Source: Methanobrevibacter thaueri (GTDB lineage: Archaea; Methanobacteriota; Methanobacteria; Methanobacteriales; Methanobacteriaceae). Taken from it: DNA of 64,000 nt. This document shows, piece after piece, positions 16,565 through 25,935 of the stretch. Each line of letters opens with the position of its first letter. Position 1 is the first letter of the stretch. The stretch lies in assembly GCF_015062915.1 (NCBI RefSeq), contig NZ_SUTJ01000001.1:68045-132044 (forward strand). The letters run 5' to 3'. The position numbers were made by a program, and so were the translations under genes. Below the pieces are notes generated by a model that saw only the letters and a program-made list of their open reading frames with translations, was not told where the DNA came from and did no database searches.

Positions 16565-17986
16565 TTATATTCCATGCCTTTCAAACTCATCATTTAAGAA
16601 CACTTTAATATTATCACGAGCGATTTCAACCATTTCAGGTGCAGGTCCACCTGGAACCGCTCTGATTCTGACGTTTTCACGAGGATTTAAAGCCCTTTGG
16701 ATCAGCTCATCTTCCAAGTTCAACTCATCAAAGCCCAATTCCACAGCAATGTCGTCAATAAATTGGGAAGTGATGTCCTCTTCAGCCATATCACTTGCAG
16801 TAGCCTCGTTAACGATTCTTCCCACAATCTTATGTGCTGTCCTGAATGGAATCTTCTTTTCGCGAACCATGATGTCAGCCAAATCGGTTGCAGTTGCAAA
16901 GTTCTTGCCGGCAAGTTCAGCGCACCTGTCAACCTTGAATTCGACAGAAAGCATCATTTTGGTTACGATAGACAATGTGTCATGGGTTACCTGAACTGCA
17001 TTCCATAAATGAGGAGTAATTTCCTGCAGGTCCCTGTTGTAAGTGTATGGAATGGCCTTAAGGATTGTCAAGATGGTCATGAGCTCCCCTGTAGCAATGC
17101 TTGTCTTACCACGAGCGAGTTCCGCCACATCAGGATTTTTCTTTTGAGGCATAATAGAAGAAGTTGATGAATACTCATCGGCCATTTCAATAACGCCGAA
17201 TTCATATGTGCTCCACAATACCAATTCCTCACAGATTTTAGCCAATGTGGATGATAAAGCCACCAAATCAAACACTGTTTCTGAGATGAAATCCCTTGCA
17301 GAAACTCCATCCATTGAATTTTCCAGATAAGCGTCAAAACCTAATAAGTCAGTGGTCAATTGCCTGTTTATTGGAAAACTGGTGGTTGCCATTGCTGCAG
17401 AACCTAATGGGTTTAGGTTAACACGCTTATAAGTGTCGGCCAAACGTTCATAATCCCTTTTGAGGGCCTGCACATGAGCCATCAAGTGATGAGCGATTGT
17501 GATTGGCTGTGCATGCTGCAGGTGAGTGAAACCAATGAACACGTCTTCAAGGTGCTCGCCTGCCATTTCAGTCAATCCTTCAATGAATTCAAGAATGCCG
17601 ATTTGAATCTCTTCAATCATTTCACGCAATACCAATCTGACATCACATGCAACCTGATCGTTACGGGACTTTGCGGTATGCATGAAACCGGCTTCAGGTC
17701 CGATTTTGGAGGTTACATAATTTTCAATAGCCATATGAACATCTTCAACGGAAGCGTCGAATTTCAATGCCTCGAAACCTTCCTCCTTAAGGCTGTCAAG
17801 AGCGCATAAGATCTTATCTGCAATTTCAGCATCGATAATGCCCTCATGCTTCAGCATGGAAGTGTGTGCAAAATTAGTCTTGATATCCGCTTCGAAAAGA
17901 AATTTATCAGCATCAAAGGATGAAGTGTATTCAGCTGCTTCATCAGTCATTCCAGTTTTAAAACGACCATTTCTAATATTATCCAA
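16565..17986 (-). CDS. argH: Argininosuccinate lyase
   Basis: 473 residues; the last step of arginine synthesis, cleaving argininosuccinate to arginine and fumarate in the cytoplasm. The fumarase/aspartase superfamily signature 'SSIMPQKKNPDVAEL' is at residues 276-290, including the flexible catalytic serine. 'THLQHAQPIT' at 154-163 provides the catalytic histidine region, and 'SRNDQVA' at 107-113 binds substrate. The start is a TTG at 17986 with AAGGGA 6 bases upstream; no nearby ATG fits the family N-terminus. The gene stands at the edge of the translation cluster and no other arginine gene is in the window. Confidence 0.95.
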   Translation of the reverse strand: MDNIRNGRFKTGMTDEAAEYTSSFDADKFLFEADIKTNFAHTSMLKHEGIIDAEIADKILCALDSLKEEGFEALKFDASVEDVHMAIENYVTSKIGPEAGFMHTAKSRNDQVACDVRLVLREMIEEIQIGILEFIEGLTEMAGEHLEDVFIGFTHLQHAQPITIAHHLMAHVQALKRDYERLADTYKRVNLNPLGSAAMATTSFPINRQLTTDLLGFDAYLENSMDGVSARDFISETVFDLVALSSTLAKICEELVLWSTYEFGVIEMADEYSSTSSIMPQKKNPDVAELARGKTSIATGELMTILTILKAIPYTYNRDLQEITPHLWNAVQVTHDTLSIVTKMMLSVEFKVDRCAELAGKNFATATDLADIMVREKKIPFRTAHKIVGRIVNEATASDMAEEDITSQFIDDIAVELGFDELNLEDELIQRALNPRENVRIRAVPGGPAPEMVEIARDNIKVFLNDEFERHGI

Positions 17987-18059
17987 AAAAATCCCTTCTA
18001 AAAAATGATTAAAATAAATTAAAAATAAATAAAAAAAGAAAATAAAGATTTAAAAAATC

Positions 18060-18212
18060 TTATTTTTTCATTTCAGTGTATCCGCATTTACCACAAGCAA
18101 CTCTGTCACCATGGTCAGCCATGAATACACCTTCACCACAACGAGGACAAATTTGGTTTTTTCTTACAATTTTGTCTCCATCTACTTCGTATAAATCAGA
18201 TTTTCTTACCAT
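18060..18212 (-). CDS. rps27ae: Ribosomal protein S27ae (eS31)
   Basis: A 50-residue zinc-ribbon protein of the small ribosomal subunit, read by hand from the ATG at 18212. It contains '[20 protein letters not shown]' with a C-x2-C...C-x2-C zinc site and the typical C-terminus 'KCGYTEMKK'. Unlike the eukaryotic form there is no ubiquitin fusion. An AGGTGATTAT ribosome binding site precedes it, 8 bases after the S24e stop. It is the last gene of the leftward translation cluster. Confidence 0.95.
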   Translation of the reverse strand: MVRKSDLYEVDGDKIVRKNQICPRCGEGVFMADHGDRVACGKCGYTEMKK

Positions 18213-18220
18213 ATAATCAC

Positions 18221-18541
18221 CTATTCTTCTGCTTCAGCTTCTTCTTCAGGAGCTTCTTCTTCAGGTTCTTCGTTTTTAGCCATTACATGTTTGGTTTCAA
18301 TGTATTTTAAGTCATCTACAGTGTCGTAAACTTTTGCATAACCTAATGCTTTAGGTTCACCGTAGTGAGGTTGTACATTGTCGACAACAAGTAAATCTTT
18401 TTTAGTGTTTAATAAAGCAACTAATTTAGATTTGATGTCTAATACTTTAGGAGTTGCTTCTCCATCATAATCAACGTAAAATTTGATTTCTTTTCTGTTA
18501 AATAATTTGTTTTCTTTTTCTTCGATAAATTCGATTTCCAT
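18221..18541 (-). CDS. rps24e: Ribosomal protein S24e
   Basis: 106 residues. '[20 protein letters not shown]' at the N-terminus and 'DVVxPHYG-like' segment '[20 protein letters not shown]' match S24e, a small-subunit protein shared by archaea and eukaryotes. The last 18 residues are almost all Glu, Ala and Pro, a low-complexity acidic tail that varies between methanogens. It sits between the dephospho-CoA kinase and S27ae genes, the order found across the Methanobacteriales. Confidence 0.95.
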   Translation of the reverse strand: MEIEFIEEKENKLFNRKEIKFYVDYDGEATPKVLDIKSKLVALLNTKKDLLVVDNVQPHYGEPKALGYAKVYDTVDDLKYIETKHVMAKNEEPEEEAPEEEAEAEE

Positions 18542-18554
18542 GATAAAACCTCAT

Positions 18555-19067
18555 TTAATTTATTTCAATAAATCCGTCAATAAGCATTTGAGCTTTATTT
18601 TTTAAATCACGAGCTTTCAAAAGCACTAATCCTTCATTTGGTTGACCATATAAAATGGTTGTTTCTGGATTTGCCAGTATGATGCAAGGAAGAACTGCAA
18701 GATCTTCTTCCCCGGCTACTTCAATTACATAGCATTCGCCATTGCTAGATAATTCAAGAGCTTGGCCTATGGTTTCCCATAGATCATCAGTAATGCATCC
18801 AGCAGGATTGTCGGCTTTCAATATATGATCAGCACGTATAACTTCATGAGTATGATTTTTTCTTTGAATTAAATTATCAATTATACCAATATTTGGATAT
18901 AATTCATATTTGGTAAGATTTTCAAAAGTTGCATCACCTACAGAGATTAAAAACTCGGAAGACTTGATTTCCTCAATGGCATCTTCAAAGTCAGGATATA
19001 ACTTGCCTAATGGCTTTTTCAATTCGATAATTATATCTTCATTTAATTCTGCATCAAGCTGTAACAC
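18555..19067 (-). CDS. GTP-dependent dephospho-CoA kinase (DUF359 family)
   Basis: 170 residues. Phosphorylates dephospho-CoA with GTP, the final step of coenzyme A synthesis in archaea that lack the bacterial CoaE. The family signatures are 'KPLGKLYPDF' near the N-terminus, 'ISVGDATFENL' and 'NPAGCITDDLW', a stretch known to carry catalytic acidic residues, and 'ILYGQPNEGLVLL' at the end. The start is GTG at 19067, with AAGGTGTTAAT upstream. It lies inside the ribosomal/RNA polymerase operon, a conserved but functionally odd location. Confidence 0.9.
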   Translation of the reverse strand: MLQLDAELNEDIIIELKKPLGKLYPDFEDAIEEIKSSEFLISVGDATFENLTKYELYPNIGIIDNLIQRKNHTHEVIRADHILKADNPAGCITDDLWETIGQALELSSNGECYVIEVAGEEDLAVLPCIILANPETTILYGQPNEGLVLLKARDLKNKAQMLIDGFIEIN

Positions 19068-19076
19068 ATTAACACC

Positions 19077-19253
19077 TTATCTTACCCTTAAACAATATTC
19101 ACCAGGAATTTCAATGTTCAATTCCTTAGCCACTCTAGACTCTTCCGGGTCAGTTATAATCAAAAGACCGCTCCAATTGTCAGAAGTTGGATTTCCGCAA
19201 CTAGGACAGTGATCTTTACTTGAAATCATTTTACAAACGGTACAAGCTTTCAT
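19077..19253 (-). CDS. spt4: Transcription elongation factor Spt4 (RNA polymerase subunit E'')
   Basis: 58 residues read from the ATG at 19253. The zinc ribbon has cysteines C4, C7, C16 and C19 in '[20 protein letters not shown]'. '[20 protein letters not shown]' is the Spt4 core that pairs with the NGN domain of Spt5 and increases RNA polymerase processivity. Its ATG overlaps the TGA of the Rpo7 gene (ATGA), so translation is coupled; this gene pair is conserved in archaea. Length is normal for the family. Confidence 0.93.
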   Translation of the reverse strand: MKACTVCKMISSKDHCPSCGNPTSDNWSGLLIITDPEESRVAKELNIEIPGEYCLRVR

Positions 19254-19834
19254 TCTTTACCCTTCTTACTTTTTTGTTTTGCTTCTTCAATCCATTCAAA
19301 TCTACCTAAATTGTTTTGCCTCATTGTGAGCGGAATCTTGGAATTCCTTGCATTGTCAATATTGTTGGTAGATTCGTCCTTAATGGAAACGCTAACTGCT
19401 CTGGCTCTAACCAGGTCCCCAACATCCAAAGTCTTGTTGGATTCCTTAGCTATTAAAGCTCCTCTTTTAGCATCATAGTTAATATAATCGTCAGTGACTT
19501 GTGAAACGTGTATCAGACCATCCATAGGTCCAATTCTGACAAAAGCACCATAATCAACTATATCAATTACTTCACCATCAAAGATTTCATGTTGCTCAGG
19601 CTTAAAGAAAATAGCTTCAAATTCAACATCGTGATAAGAAGCACCATCGCCCATGATAAGTTTTCCTTCACCGATATGGTTTATTGCATTAACACAAATA
19701 AGTAAACCAAGTTTCTTATCTAAACGACCCTCATAAGTTTCGTTTAAAGTCTGAATAGCAACTTCTTCGAGAGGATTTTCAAACCTATAAGGTGGTATTC
19801 TTACAGTATCTTTAATTTTTGTTTTATAATACAA
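19250..19834 (-). CDS. rpo7: DNA-directed RNA polymerase subunit Rpo7 (E')
   Basis: 194 residues. The N-terminal RNP-like domain ('[14 protein letters not shown]') is followed by an S1/OB RNA-binding domain ('[26 protein letters not shown]'). With Rpo4 it forms the stalk of the archaeal polymerase, which binds the nascent RNA and helps open the promoter. The start appears to be TTG at 19834 with GAGGGATT upstream; the normal N-terminus '[15 protein letters not shown]' begins there. It overlaps spt4 downstream. The C-terminus is lysine-rich. Confidence 0.95.
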   Translation of the reverse strand: MYYKTKIKDTVRIPPYRFENPLEEVAIQTLNETYEGRLDKKLGLLICVNAINHIGEGKLIMGDGASYHDVEFEAIFFKPEQHEIFDGEVIDIVDYGAFVRIGPMDGLIHVSQVTDDYINYDAKRGALIAKESNKTLDVGDLVRARAVSVSIKDESTNNIDNARNSKIPLTMRQNNLGRFEWIEEAKQKSKKGKE

Positions 19835-19870
19835 AATAATCCCTCATTCTTTTAATAAGTTTAATCAATA

Positions 19871-20263
19871 TTATATTTTACCTTCAACAGCAATATATTT
19901 TTTTTGTCTTAAGTATACGATTGTTATTCCTTTATTTTTTGCACGATTTTTTAGTTCAATATCGTTAGTAGCTAAAACTTCTGAAACTCTAAGTAACGCA
20001 TCATCCACAGTTTCATTTTCAAGTAATGAAATATCCTTTATTTCAACTTTTGAAGAATTAGCTAATTTTAAGGCCAAATTCGCATTCGACCTTGTTTTTC
20101 CCTTATTATTATTTTTCAAACCCTTCAATTCATTGATAACAAAGCTTGGAGTTGTTAGTTTATAAGAAGGTAATAAGTTTTCAAGTTCAGTGATTATATC
20201 CACATTGAACTGAAAAGGAACCATAAAAAAATTGGTGTCGATCACAACTTCTTTAGAGTCCAT
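19871..20263 (-). CDS. PIN-domain nuclease, Fcf1-like
   Basis: 130 residues. A PIN fold with the conserved acidic metal ligands: D9 in 'VVIDTNFFMVPFQF', E44 region 'FVINELKG', and 'DALLRVSE'/'ATNDIELKNRAKNKGI'. Archaeal members next to the aIF2-gamma and RNA polymerase genes resemble eukaryotic Fcf1/Utp24, which cut pre-rRNA, so a role in ribosome assembly is likely but not proven. It lies 10 bases after aIF2-gamma in the same operon, without any antitoxin gene, which argues against a VapC toxin. Confidence 0.8.
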   Translation of the reverse strand: MDSKEVVIDTNFFMVPFQFNVDIITELENLLPSYKLTTPSFVINELKGLKNNNKGKTRSNANLALKLANSSKVEIKDISLLENETVDDALLRVSEVLATNDIELKNRAKNKGITIVYLRQKKYIAVEGKI

Positions 20264-20273
20264 TTATTTACCT

Positions 20274-21488
20274 CTATTTAATAATACCATATCCAATTAA
20301 TCTCCAACGGGCACCGACTCTACGACTTAAAGCAACCCTATCACCTGGGCTTGCACAAACCGGCAATTTAAGAGTAACATCAACATTATTCTTTTTAGCG
20401 GAAGTTACAACACCAATAGTAGTTGTAGTACCACAATTAATCATTAATGGTTCTTTAATCTTAATTGGAGCAACTTCACGTTCTTCTTTAGTACCTACAA
20501 CACGATCAAGCAAGTTAGCTTCCATGCTGAAAGCGTCCAATACTTCAGGCAAAGTGCCTTCCTCACCTGCAACAGTACCAGATAAAGAATCTGACTTGGT
20601 TAAAGATGGGTCTAATCTTGTTGCAATACCAACAAGTCCTCCAGGACCTATTTCTTCAACTTGCTTACCATTTGCCTCAAGACCGATGATCTCTGATTTT
20701 AGAGTAACCCTTTTACCGTTGTTGGTTGGGCCAGGTCTGATTTCAATGGTGTCTCCAAGTTTGAATTTACCTTGAACCAATGTTCCTCCGATTACTCCGC
20801 CTTTGATTTTATCCGCACCTGAACCCGGCTTGTTAATATCAAATGACCTAGCTACATGCATCAATGCAGTGTCATCAATATTTCTTTCCGGTGGCTGGAT
20901 TTGTTTAAGCATAGTTTCGATAAGGATATCTACATTAGCACCTTGTTGAGCAGATACAGGTATTATCAGTGCATCTTCTGCACAAGTACCTTTAACAAAT
21001 TCCTTGATTTCATTATAACTTTCAATAGCTCTTTCTTTTGAAACAATATCAATTTTGTTTTGAACTACTATAACATCCTTAACGCCGATTACATCAAGCG
21101 CCATGAGATGTTCTTTTGTTTGTGGTTGTGGACAAGACTCATTTGCAGCAATTACTAACACTGCACCATCCATAATTGCAGCACCAGATAACATAGTTGC
21201 CATAAGAGTTTCGTGACCAGGAGCATCTACAAAAGACACTTTTCTGATTAATTCAGTTTCGCTTCCACAGTGTTCACACTTTTCAGAGGTAGTGTAACAT
21301 TCAGGCTCATCACATTCAGGACATTTTCTGAATTCAATGTCCGCATAACCTAAACGGATTGAAATACCTCTTTTTGTTTCTTCACTGTGAGTATCAGTCC
21401 AAATTCCTGATAATGCTTTAGTAAGAGTAGTCTTACCATGGTCTACATGACCAACCAAACCTATGTTAACATCTGACTGTACGTTCAC
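20274..21488 (-). CDS. eif2g: Translation initiation factor aIF2 subunit gamma
   Basis: 404 residues. The GTPase core of aIF2, which carries initiator Met-tRNA to the small subunit. G1 is 'GHVDHGKTT' (13-21), G3 'DAPGH' and G4 'NKID'. A zinc knuckle 'CPECDEPEC...CEHCG' is inserted after switch I, a feature of the family. Domains II and III follow. The start is GTG at 21488 after AAGGTGGTTA. Alpha and beta subunits are not in the window. The operon context (S6e, aIF5B upstream, PIN nuclease and RNA polymerase genes downstream) is the conserved archaeal one. Confidence 0.97.
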   Translation of the reverse strand: MNVQSDVNIGLVGHVDHGKTTLTKALSGIWTDTHSEETKRGISIRLGYADIEFRKCPECDEPECYTTSEKCEHCGSETELIRKVSFVDAPGHETLMATMLSGAAIMDGAVLVIAANESCPQPQTKEHLMALDVIGVKDVIVVQNKIDIVSKERAIESYNEIKEFVKGTCAEDALIIPVSAQQGANVDILIETMLKQIQPPERNIDDTALMHVARSFDINKPGSGADKIKGGVIGGTLVQGKFKLGDTIEIRPGPTNNGKRVTLKSEIIGLEANGKQVEEIGPGGLVGIATRLDPSLTKSDSLSGTVAGEEGTLPEVLDAFSMEANLLDRVVGTKEEREVAPIKIKEPLMINCGTTTTIGVVTSAKKNNVDVTLKLPVCASPGDRVALSRRVGARWRLIGYGIIK

Positions 21489-21549
21489 AGATAACCACCT
21501 TTTTAATAATTTTAATTCAACTTAAAGTAAAATGAGAAAAATAGTAGAA

Positions 21550-21933
21550 CTATTCTTCCTCTTCTTCACCAGCACTAAGAATATCAGCTATTGATTTACT
21601 ACCAGCTTGAGTAACTACAGTGTTGATTTGTACGATATCATCAGCAATAGTGTTTCCTCTTACGGTTTTTCTTCTTTTAACACCATCTGCTTTAGGATGA
21701 TAACCGACACCACCAGTTAATAAGCTTTTGATTCTTCTAGTACCTGAAACATCTTTTTTCATAGTGAAACCGTTTTTGTCACTTCCACCAGTAATTTTTA
21801 AAGTGTAACCATCTAAGCCAACAATTCCACCATCAAATTCATCACCGATCACTAAACCGTTGAGTGCTTTAGCATCGTCCACTTCAATTTGATGAGTTTC
21901 AGCTTTTTGAGACACAACAACTTTGAATGCCAT
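21550..21933 (-). CDS. rps6e: Ribosomal protein S6e
   Basis: 127 residues. 'GDEFDGGIVGLDGYTLKITGGSDKNGFTMKKDV' and 'KRRKTVRGNTIADDIVQIN' are clear S6e signatures. The archaeal form is short and lacks the C-terminal phosphorylated tail of eukaryotes; here the end is an acidic 'AGEEEEE'. Located in the small subunit near the start-site of translation. AAGGAGGAAAAACC precedes the ATG at 21933, a near-perfect ribosome binding site. Confidence 0.96.
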   Translation of the reverse strand: MAFKVVVSQKAETHQIEVDDAKALNGLVIGDEFDGGIVGLDGYTLKITGGSDKNGFTMKKDVSGTRRIKSLLTGGVGYHPKADGVKRRKTVRGNTIADDIVQINTVVTQAGSKSIADILSAGEEEEE

Positions 21934-21972
21934 GGTTTTTCCTCCTTAAATTATTTTATAATACTAAATTTA

Positions 21973-23763
21973 TTATTCAAAAAGACCAAATTTACCCCAA
22001 TCCGGATCTTGTTTGCGTTTAATTTCAAGAAACTCATATAATGTTTCATATTCATCTTCTGTTAGCTTATCTTTAAATTCCCTTTCGATGAACTTGTAAT
22101 GCTTTTCAGGGATATCCACATATAGCTCATCCCCCTCATCGAAATGCTTTCCGACAATGGCGTCCTTAATGGCCATAGCAACCCTTTGACCTCTAGGGAT
22201 GGAAGGCAATGTTTCACCTTTATCCTCCATACTTGCTATTACACCAACATATTCACCATTCTTGTTAATCAAGGTTTGACCTTGCTTGACTGTACCGCTA
22301 ATGGATTCAATTCCAATAATGGCTGGTTTACTTTGACGGAAAACCAATTTAGGCAATGACATGAATTTTGCAGGTTTTATAATGGCATCATAGAACGCTT
22401 TTTTCTTAGCTTGTTCCATCTCATCAATCCATGCCTCGTAATCCTCAATAATCTGATAGATTACATCACCCTTGAACAGCTTAACATCTGAATTCTCCAA
22501 ATCCTCCTGGGAATTCGGATTAACATTAACATTGAAAGCGATGATTGCACCATGTGCATCATTTTCATTTAAAGCAATAGATGAATTAATTATATCTCTA
22601 CGATTAACATCACCGATGTCTGCTTCACGAATAGGGATTTCCAATTCTCTTAAAAGCTTAACTATCGCTTCAAGAGAACCTAATGTATCCGCTTTAACTA
22701 AAATACCTTCATCTTCAGTACTTATTGTAATGTCCTCAATCTCTTTCAAGAGTTCCTCTTCCACATCCTCATTATCGTTTAATACTCTAAGAGGTGAACC
22801 GGAAACGACATCGTCCAAGTTTGGAGCAGCGATTTTGATACCTGCTGCAGCAACGACTTCATCGAACTTTTGGAATTTCTTTTTGGAATCCCTCATTTCC
22901 TCCAATGGGAGAGGTCTTAAGATGGATCTGATTTTAGTTGTCAATACATCATTTGAGGAAGTCATTAAAGCGATTTCATCATTAGTTCGCAAAACACCAT
23001 CATATATAATACTATCAATTGTAAGACCTAAACCAACTTCTTCCTTGATTTCCAGCACTGTACCCTTGGCAGGAGCATCCTCATTGATTTCAAGCTGCTC
23101 GGTTAAGTATTCCTGAGCAAGTCCTAATAGCATTGCTAAAACTTCAATGATTCCCTCACCGGACCTGGCGCTGATTGGAATGATACTGATTTGTGAAGCG
23201 AAATTGCTTACCCTATCAAATCTTTCGGATTGGAAACCTTCCTTGTGGAGTGTACCTACAATCTCATATATTTTAGTGTCCAAATCCTGTTTGACACTTT
23301 GAGCTTGTTGTTCGAAAGATTCCTTGAATGAAGCTCCTTCATGTGTTTCCCAACCGAATAACATGTCTATCTTGTTGGCGACAACTATGAATGGAGTCCT
23401 ATACATCTTAAGGATATTCAATGCCTCGAATGTTTGTGGTTTGAAACCATCATTAATATCAACAATCAAAACGGCCAAATCTGCAAGTGCTCCACCACGT
23501 TTTCTCAAACTGGTGAAAGCTGCGTGACCTGGAGTATCAATAAAGAATAATCCAGGAATCAAGTCCTTGATAGTTAATCTTGATATGAAATTCCCACAGA
23601 TTTCTTCAATAGTATCGTTAGGTATCTCTGTAGCACCTATATGTTGTGTAATACCTCCTGCTTCCTTATCAGCAATGGTACTACCTCTAATATAATCCAA
23701 CAATGTAGTCTTTCCGTGGTCTACATGTCCTAAAACTGATACAATCGGGGATCTGATTTTCAT
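21973..23763 (-). CDS. infB: Translation initiation factor aIF5B (IF2 homologue)
   Basis: 596 residues, the usual archaeal size without the long N-terminal extension of bacteria or eukaryotes. A GTPase promoting subunit joining. G1 '[17 protein letters not shown]' is near residue 12, G3 'DTPGHAAF' and G4 'NKIDM' follow, then the domain II barrel, domain III and the C-terminal domain IV that touches the aminoacyl end of initiator tRNA. No intein interrupts the G1 motif, although archaeal infB genes sometimes carry one. The ATG is at 23763, upstream in the operon of S6e. Confidence 0.97.
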   Translation of the reverse strand: MKIRSPIVSVLGHVDHGKTTLLDYIRGSTIADKEAGGITQHIGATEIPNDTIEEICGNFISRLTIKDLIPGLFFIDTPGHAAFTSLRKRGGALADLAVLIVDINDGFKPQTFEALNILKMYRTPFIVVANKIDMLFGWETHEGASFKESFEQQAQSVKQDLDTKIYEIVGTLHKEGFQSERFDRVSNFASQISIIPISARSGEGIIEVLAMLLGLAQEYLTEQLEINEDAPAKGTVLEIKEEVGLGLTIDSIIYDGVLRTNDEIALMTSSNDVLTTKIRSILRPLPLEEMRDSKKKFQKFDEVVAAAGIKIAAPNLDDVVSGSPLRVLNDNEDVEEELLKEIEDITISTEDEGILVKADTLGSLEAIVKLLRELEIPIREADIGDVNRRDIINSSIALNENDAHGAIIAFNVNVNPNSQEDLENSDVKLFKGDVIYQIIEDYEAWIDEMEQAKKKAFYDAIIKPAKFMSLPKLVFRQSKPAIIGIESISGTVKQGQTLINKNGEYVGVIASMEDKGETLPSIPRGQRVAMAIKDAIVGKHFDEGDELYVDIPEKHYKFIEREFKDKLTEDEYETLYEFLEIKRKQDPDWGKFGLFE

Positions 23764-23798
23764 AATATCTTCTTAATAATAAAATTTCTAAAATTTAT

Positions 23799-24251
23799 CT
23801 ATTCATAAATTAAATCGTTATCGACGATTTTGTAATCACAAATTTCATCTTCATTAAAGAAAAGTGCAATTTCTCTTTCTGCAGACTCAGGAGCATCTGA
23901 AGCATGAATAATGTTTCTACCGGTATCCATACCAAAGTCTCCTCTGATTGTTCCAAGATCTGCTTCTAAAGGATTGGTTGCGCCGACAATTTTCCTGATA
24001 GTGGTAATTGCTTCTTCTCCTTGAATGACCATTGCAAGGGATGGTGAAGAAGTAATGTATTCAACTAAACTTGGGAAAAATGGTTTTTCAGCGTGTTCTC
24101 CATAATGAGTTTTTGCTAAATCTTCATCAATGTGAATTAATTTACAAGCCACGATTTGAAGACCTTTTTCTTCAAAACGGGATAATATTTTACCCATAAG
24201 ACGTCTTTGTACAGCGTCTGGTTTCATCATTACAAAACTTTTTTGAATCAT
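23799..24251 (-). CDS. ndk: Nucleoside diphosphate kinase
   Basis: 150 residues. Transfers the terminal phosphate of ATP to other nucleoside diphosphates through a phospho-histidine. H116 in '[18 protein letters not shown]' is the phosphorylated residue and the surrounding motif is the NDK signature. Other typical segments are '[15 protein letters not shown]' and 'EHAEKPFF'. Its ATG overlaps the TGA of the L24e gene (ATGA). It is placed within the ribosomal cluster, as in other euryarchaea. Confidence 0.97.
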   Translation of the reverse strand: MIQKSFVMMKPDAVQRRLMGKILSRFEEKGLQIVACKLIHIDEDLAKTHYGEHAEKPFFPSLVEYITSSPSLAMVIQGEEAITTIRKIVGATNPLEADLGTIRGDFGMDTGRNIIHASDAPESAEREIALFFNEDEICDYKIVDNDLIYE

Positions 24252-24409
24252 TCTTTAACCCATTTAACTTTTCTTGGAACTCTTCCGAGTTTAATCATAT
24301 TTTTTTCACATTTGCTGCTACAAAAGAAATAAATTGAACCGTCTCTTTTGACGTACATTTTTCCTGTACCTTCTTCTATTTCTTTATGACAGAATGAACA
24401 AGTTCTCAT
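24248..24409 (-). CDS. rpl24e: Ribosomal protein L24e
   Basis: 53 residues read by hand from the ATG at 24409. The treble-clef zinc site is '[13 protein letters not shown]' with C4 and C7, and '[10 protein letters not shown]' with the second pair. '[14 protein letters not shown]' and the C-terminus '[13 protein letters not shown]' are standard for archaeal L24e of the large subunit. It overlaps ndk by four bases. Confidence 0.95.
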   Translation of the reverse strand: MRTCSFCHKEIEEGTGKMYVKRDGSIYFFCSSKCEKNMIKLGRVPRKVKWVKE

Positions 24410-24423
24410 GCTTTTACACCTTC

Positions 24424-24630
24424 TTAAGGAGTTCTAATTTCTTTAGCTTCTCTAATAGTATCAAGTAACATTAAGATGTCGCCTTGTCTTACAGGACCCA
24501 TAATGTTTCTTGTTAAAATTCTTCCTTTGTCTCTACCATCGAGGATTCTGCATTTAACTTGCATTACCTCACCAGTCATACCAGTTCTTTTTAAAACTTC
24601 AATGACTTCAGCAGGAGTTCCTTCTTCCAT
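24424..24630 (-). CDS. rps28e: Ribosomal protein S28e
   Basis: 68 residues, full length for the family. '[20 protein letters not shown]' and the C-terminal '[15 protein letters not shown]' (followed by RTP) mark S28e, an OB-fold small-subunit protein near the mRNA exit channel. It lies 14 bases upstream of L24e and about 30 bases downstream of L7Ae in one leftward operon. Confidence 0.96.
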   Translation of the reverse strand: MEEGTPAEVIEVLKRTGMTGEVMQVKCRILDGRDKGRILTRNIMGPVRQGDILMLLDTIREAKEIRTP

Positions 24631-24663
24631 TTAAATCACCGTAAATCACTAAAAGAATATTAT

Positions 24664-25032
24664 CTATTCTTTTAATTCAGCAACTTTTTCTACGATTTCA
24701 GCTACAGCAGCTTCTGCGTCACCAGCATCAACAATACATGCGGAAGCAGTTCCAACAGTTAAACCAGCAGCAATTCCAACTTGTTCTTTGGTAGGTAAGT
24801 AAACGTAAGGAATTTCTTTTTCATCTGCTAATACAGGAATGTGAGCAACGATTTCAGCAGGATCAACATCTTCTGCGATAACAACTAATGCTGCGTCTCC
24901 TCTTTCGATGAATTTGGTTACTTCGTTGGTACCTTTTGCTACTTTACCGGTAGCTTGTGCGGTTTCTAATGCTTCTTCAGCTTGTTTAGCTAATTCTTCT
25001 GGTGTGTCAAATTTTACATAAATGTTTGCCAT
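24664..25032 (-). CDS. rpl7ae: Ribosomal protein L7Ae
   Basis: 122 residues from ATG at 25032. The in-frame ATG 21 bases upstream contains the strong GGAGGTAT ribosome binding site and is therefore not the start. It binds kink-turn RNA in the large subunit, box C/D and H/ACA guide RNPs and RNase P. The RNA-binding region 'KGTNEVTKFIERGDAALVVIAEDVDP' and 'LPTKEQVGIAAGLT' are clear. It heads the leftward translation cluster and has a long leader with structured elements. Confidence 0.96.
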   Translation of the reverse strand: MANIYVKFDTPEELAKQAEEALETAQATGKVAKGTNEVTKFIERGDAALVVIAEDVDPAEIVAHIPVLADEKEIPYVYLPTKEQVGIAAGLTVGTASACIVDAGDAEAAVAEIVEKVAELKE

Positions 25033-25487
25033 AAAATATACCTCCTTTTTCATCTGGCTATGCCATCCATCGGCAGATATTATAATCCATTTTGAATCAT
25101 AATATTATTTAATTACGGCTTCTAAATTACCTTAATTTATCTATAGAGTAATCTAACAGCCTTTAATAATACTAATTCTTGAATAATTCATATATCACTA
25201 AATCCACAATCCCGAGAAAAAAATAAGAGGGATTAGACTTTCAATACAAATACTTCTGAATTTCATATAATTTTTAGCAAAACTAAAAATAAAAATTTAG
25301 TAATTAATGAAATAATTCTAGAGAACTAGACAATATTAAATTAGTTAGCATAGTATATAAATGTTTTCAAAAAATAAGCCAAAATAAGTAATTTCAGAAC
25401 TTTCAATCATTCTTTAAAAAAAAATAAAATTAAAAAAAATAGTAAAAGAGATAGTATTGGATACTATCTAAAGATCAACTAACAAAT
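25033..25487 (-). promoter_or_regulatory. Long L7Ae leader/intergenic region with hairpin and TATA boxes
   Basis: A gap of 455 bases with no gene I can support. On the minus strand a TTTATATA box at about 25347-25362 would start transcription near 25325 and give a leader of nearly 300 bases; a weaker GATATATG box lies near 25190. Just before the ribosome binding site, 25045-25077 can fold: on the minus strand UGG and CCA flank a short loop and are followed by GAU-GA, opposite a GA in CCGAUGG. This recalls the C-stem and tandem G-A pairs of a kink-turn. Another inverted repeat (AATCCC/GGGATT) spans 25208-25234. Confidence 0.4.
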
Positions 25488-25688
25488 CTATTTGATTGCT
25501 AATTTGATGTCTTCTGCTTTTACAGTTTTTCTACCAGCGTGGCGAGCAAATCCGACAGCTTTTTGAGCGATTTCGTTACCGCAGTCTTCGATAGCTTCGG
25601 TTAATGCGATTTTAGCATCATCACTTACTCTTTGTGCACCAGCATTTTTTAAGATTCTGCCTACAGGAGCAATTGGTAATTCACTCAT
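25488..25688 (-). CDS. Archaeal histone
   Basis: 66 residues from the ATG at 25688; the earlier in-frame ATG overlaps the AGGTG ribosome binding site. '[20 protein letters not shown]' begins the fold, '[20 protein letters not shown]' is the long central helix and '[17 protein letters not shown]' closes it, all characteristic of HMfA/HMfB-type histones. It forms dimers that wrap DNA into extended nucleosome-like particles. The internal Cys in the central helix is less usual. It is a single gene with its own TTTATATATAA promoter near 25735. Confidence 0.96.
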   Translation of the reverse strand: MSELPIAPVGRILKNAGAQRVSDDAKIALTEAIEDCGNEIAQKAVGFARHAGRKTVKAEDIKLAIK

Positions 25689-25828
25689 AATTATACACCT
25701 CATTTAATTTGTTAATAATAGTTTTAATTTGCTTATATATAAATCTATTGGTAATGAAGGGTTGATTTTTGATAATTACAACATAACTTACCATGATATT
25801 TTAACATAAATAGTGACATTACTATATC

Positions 25829-25844
25829 GTGAAATGTTTTTCAC
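25829..25844. terminator. Inverted repeat between thrC and histone genes
   Basis: GTGAAATGTTTTTCAC forms a perfect 6-base-arm hairpin about 90 bases past the thrC stop. There is no clear T-run directly after it on the minus strand, so it may be a terminator, a leader element or chance. The rest of the 25689-25935 gap is AT-rich, with the histone promoter and nothing else recognisable. Confidence 0.25.
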
Positions 25845-25935
25845 AAATGACTTGAAATAAAAAAAGTGTAACTTTTGTTTGAATAAATAAGAATTAAAAG
25901 AAAAAATTAAAAGTAAAAGAGATTTAAAGCAAAAT

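Noticed and set aside
19871-20263. PIN protein as a VapC toxin
   Set aside because: No antitoxin gene adjacent, and its position inside the conserved translation operon fits an rRNA-processing nuclease.
24664-25053. Longer reading of L7Ae from the upstream ATG
   Set aside because: The extra residues encode the GGAGG ribosome binding site; homologues start at the inner Met.
25208-25234. AATCCC/GGGATT inverted repeat as a terminator
   Set aside because: Fourteen-base loop and no T-run on either strand; weak on its own.
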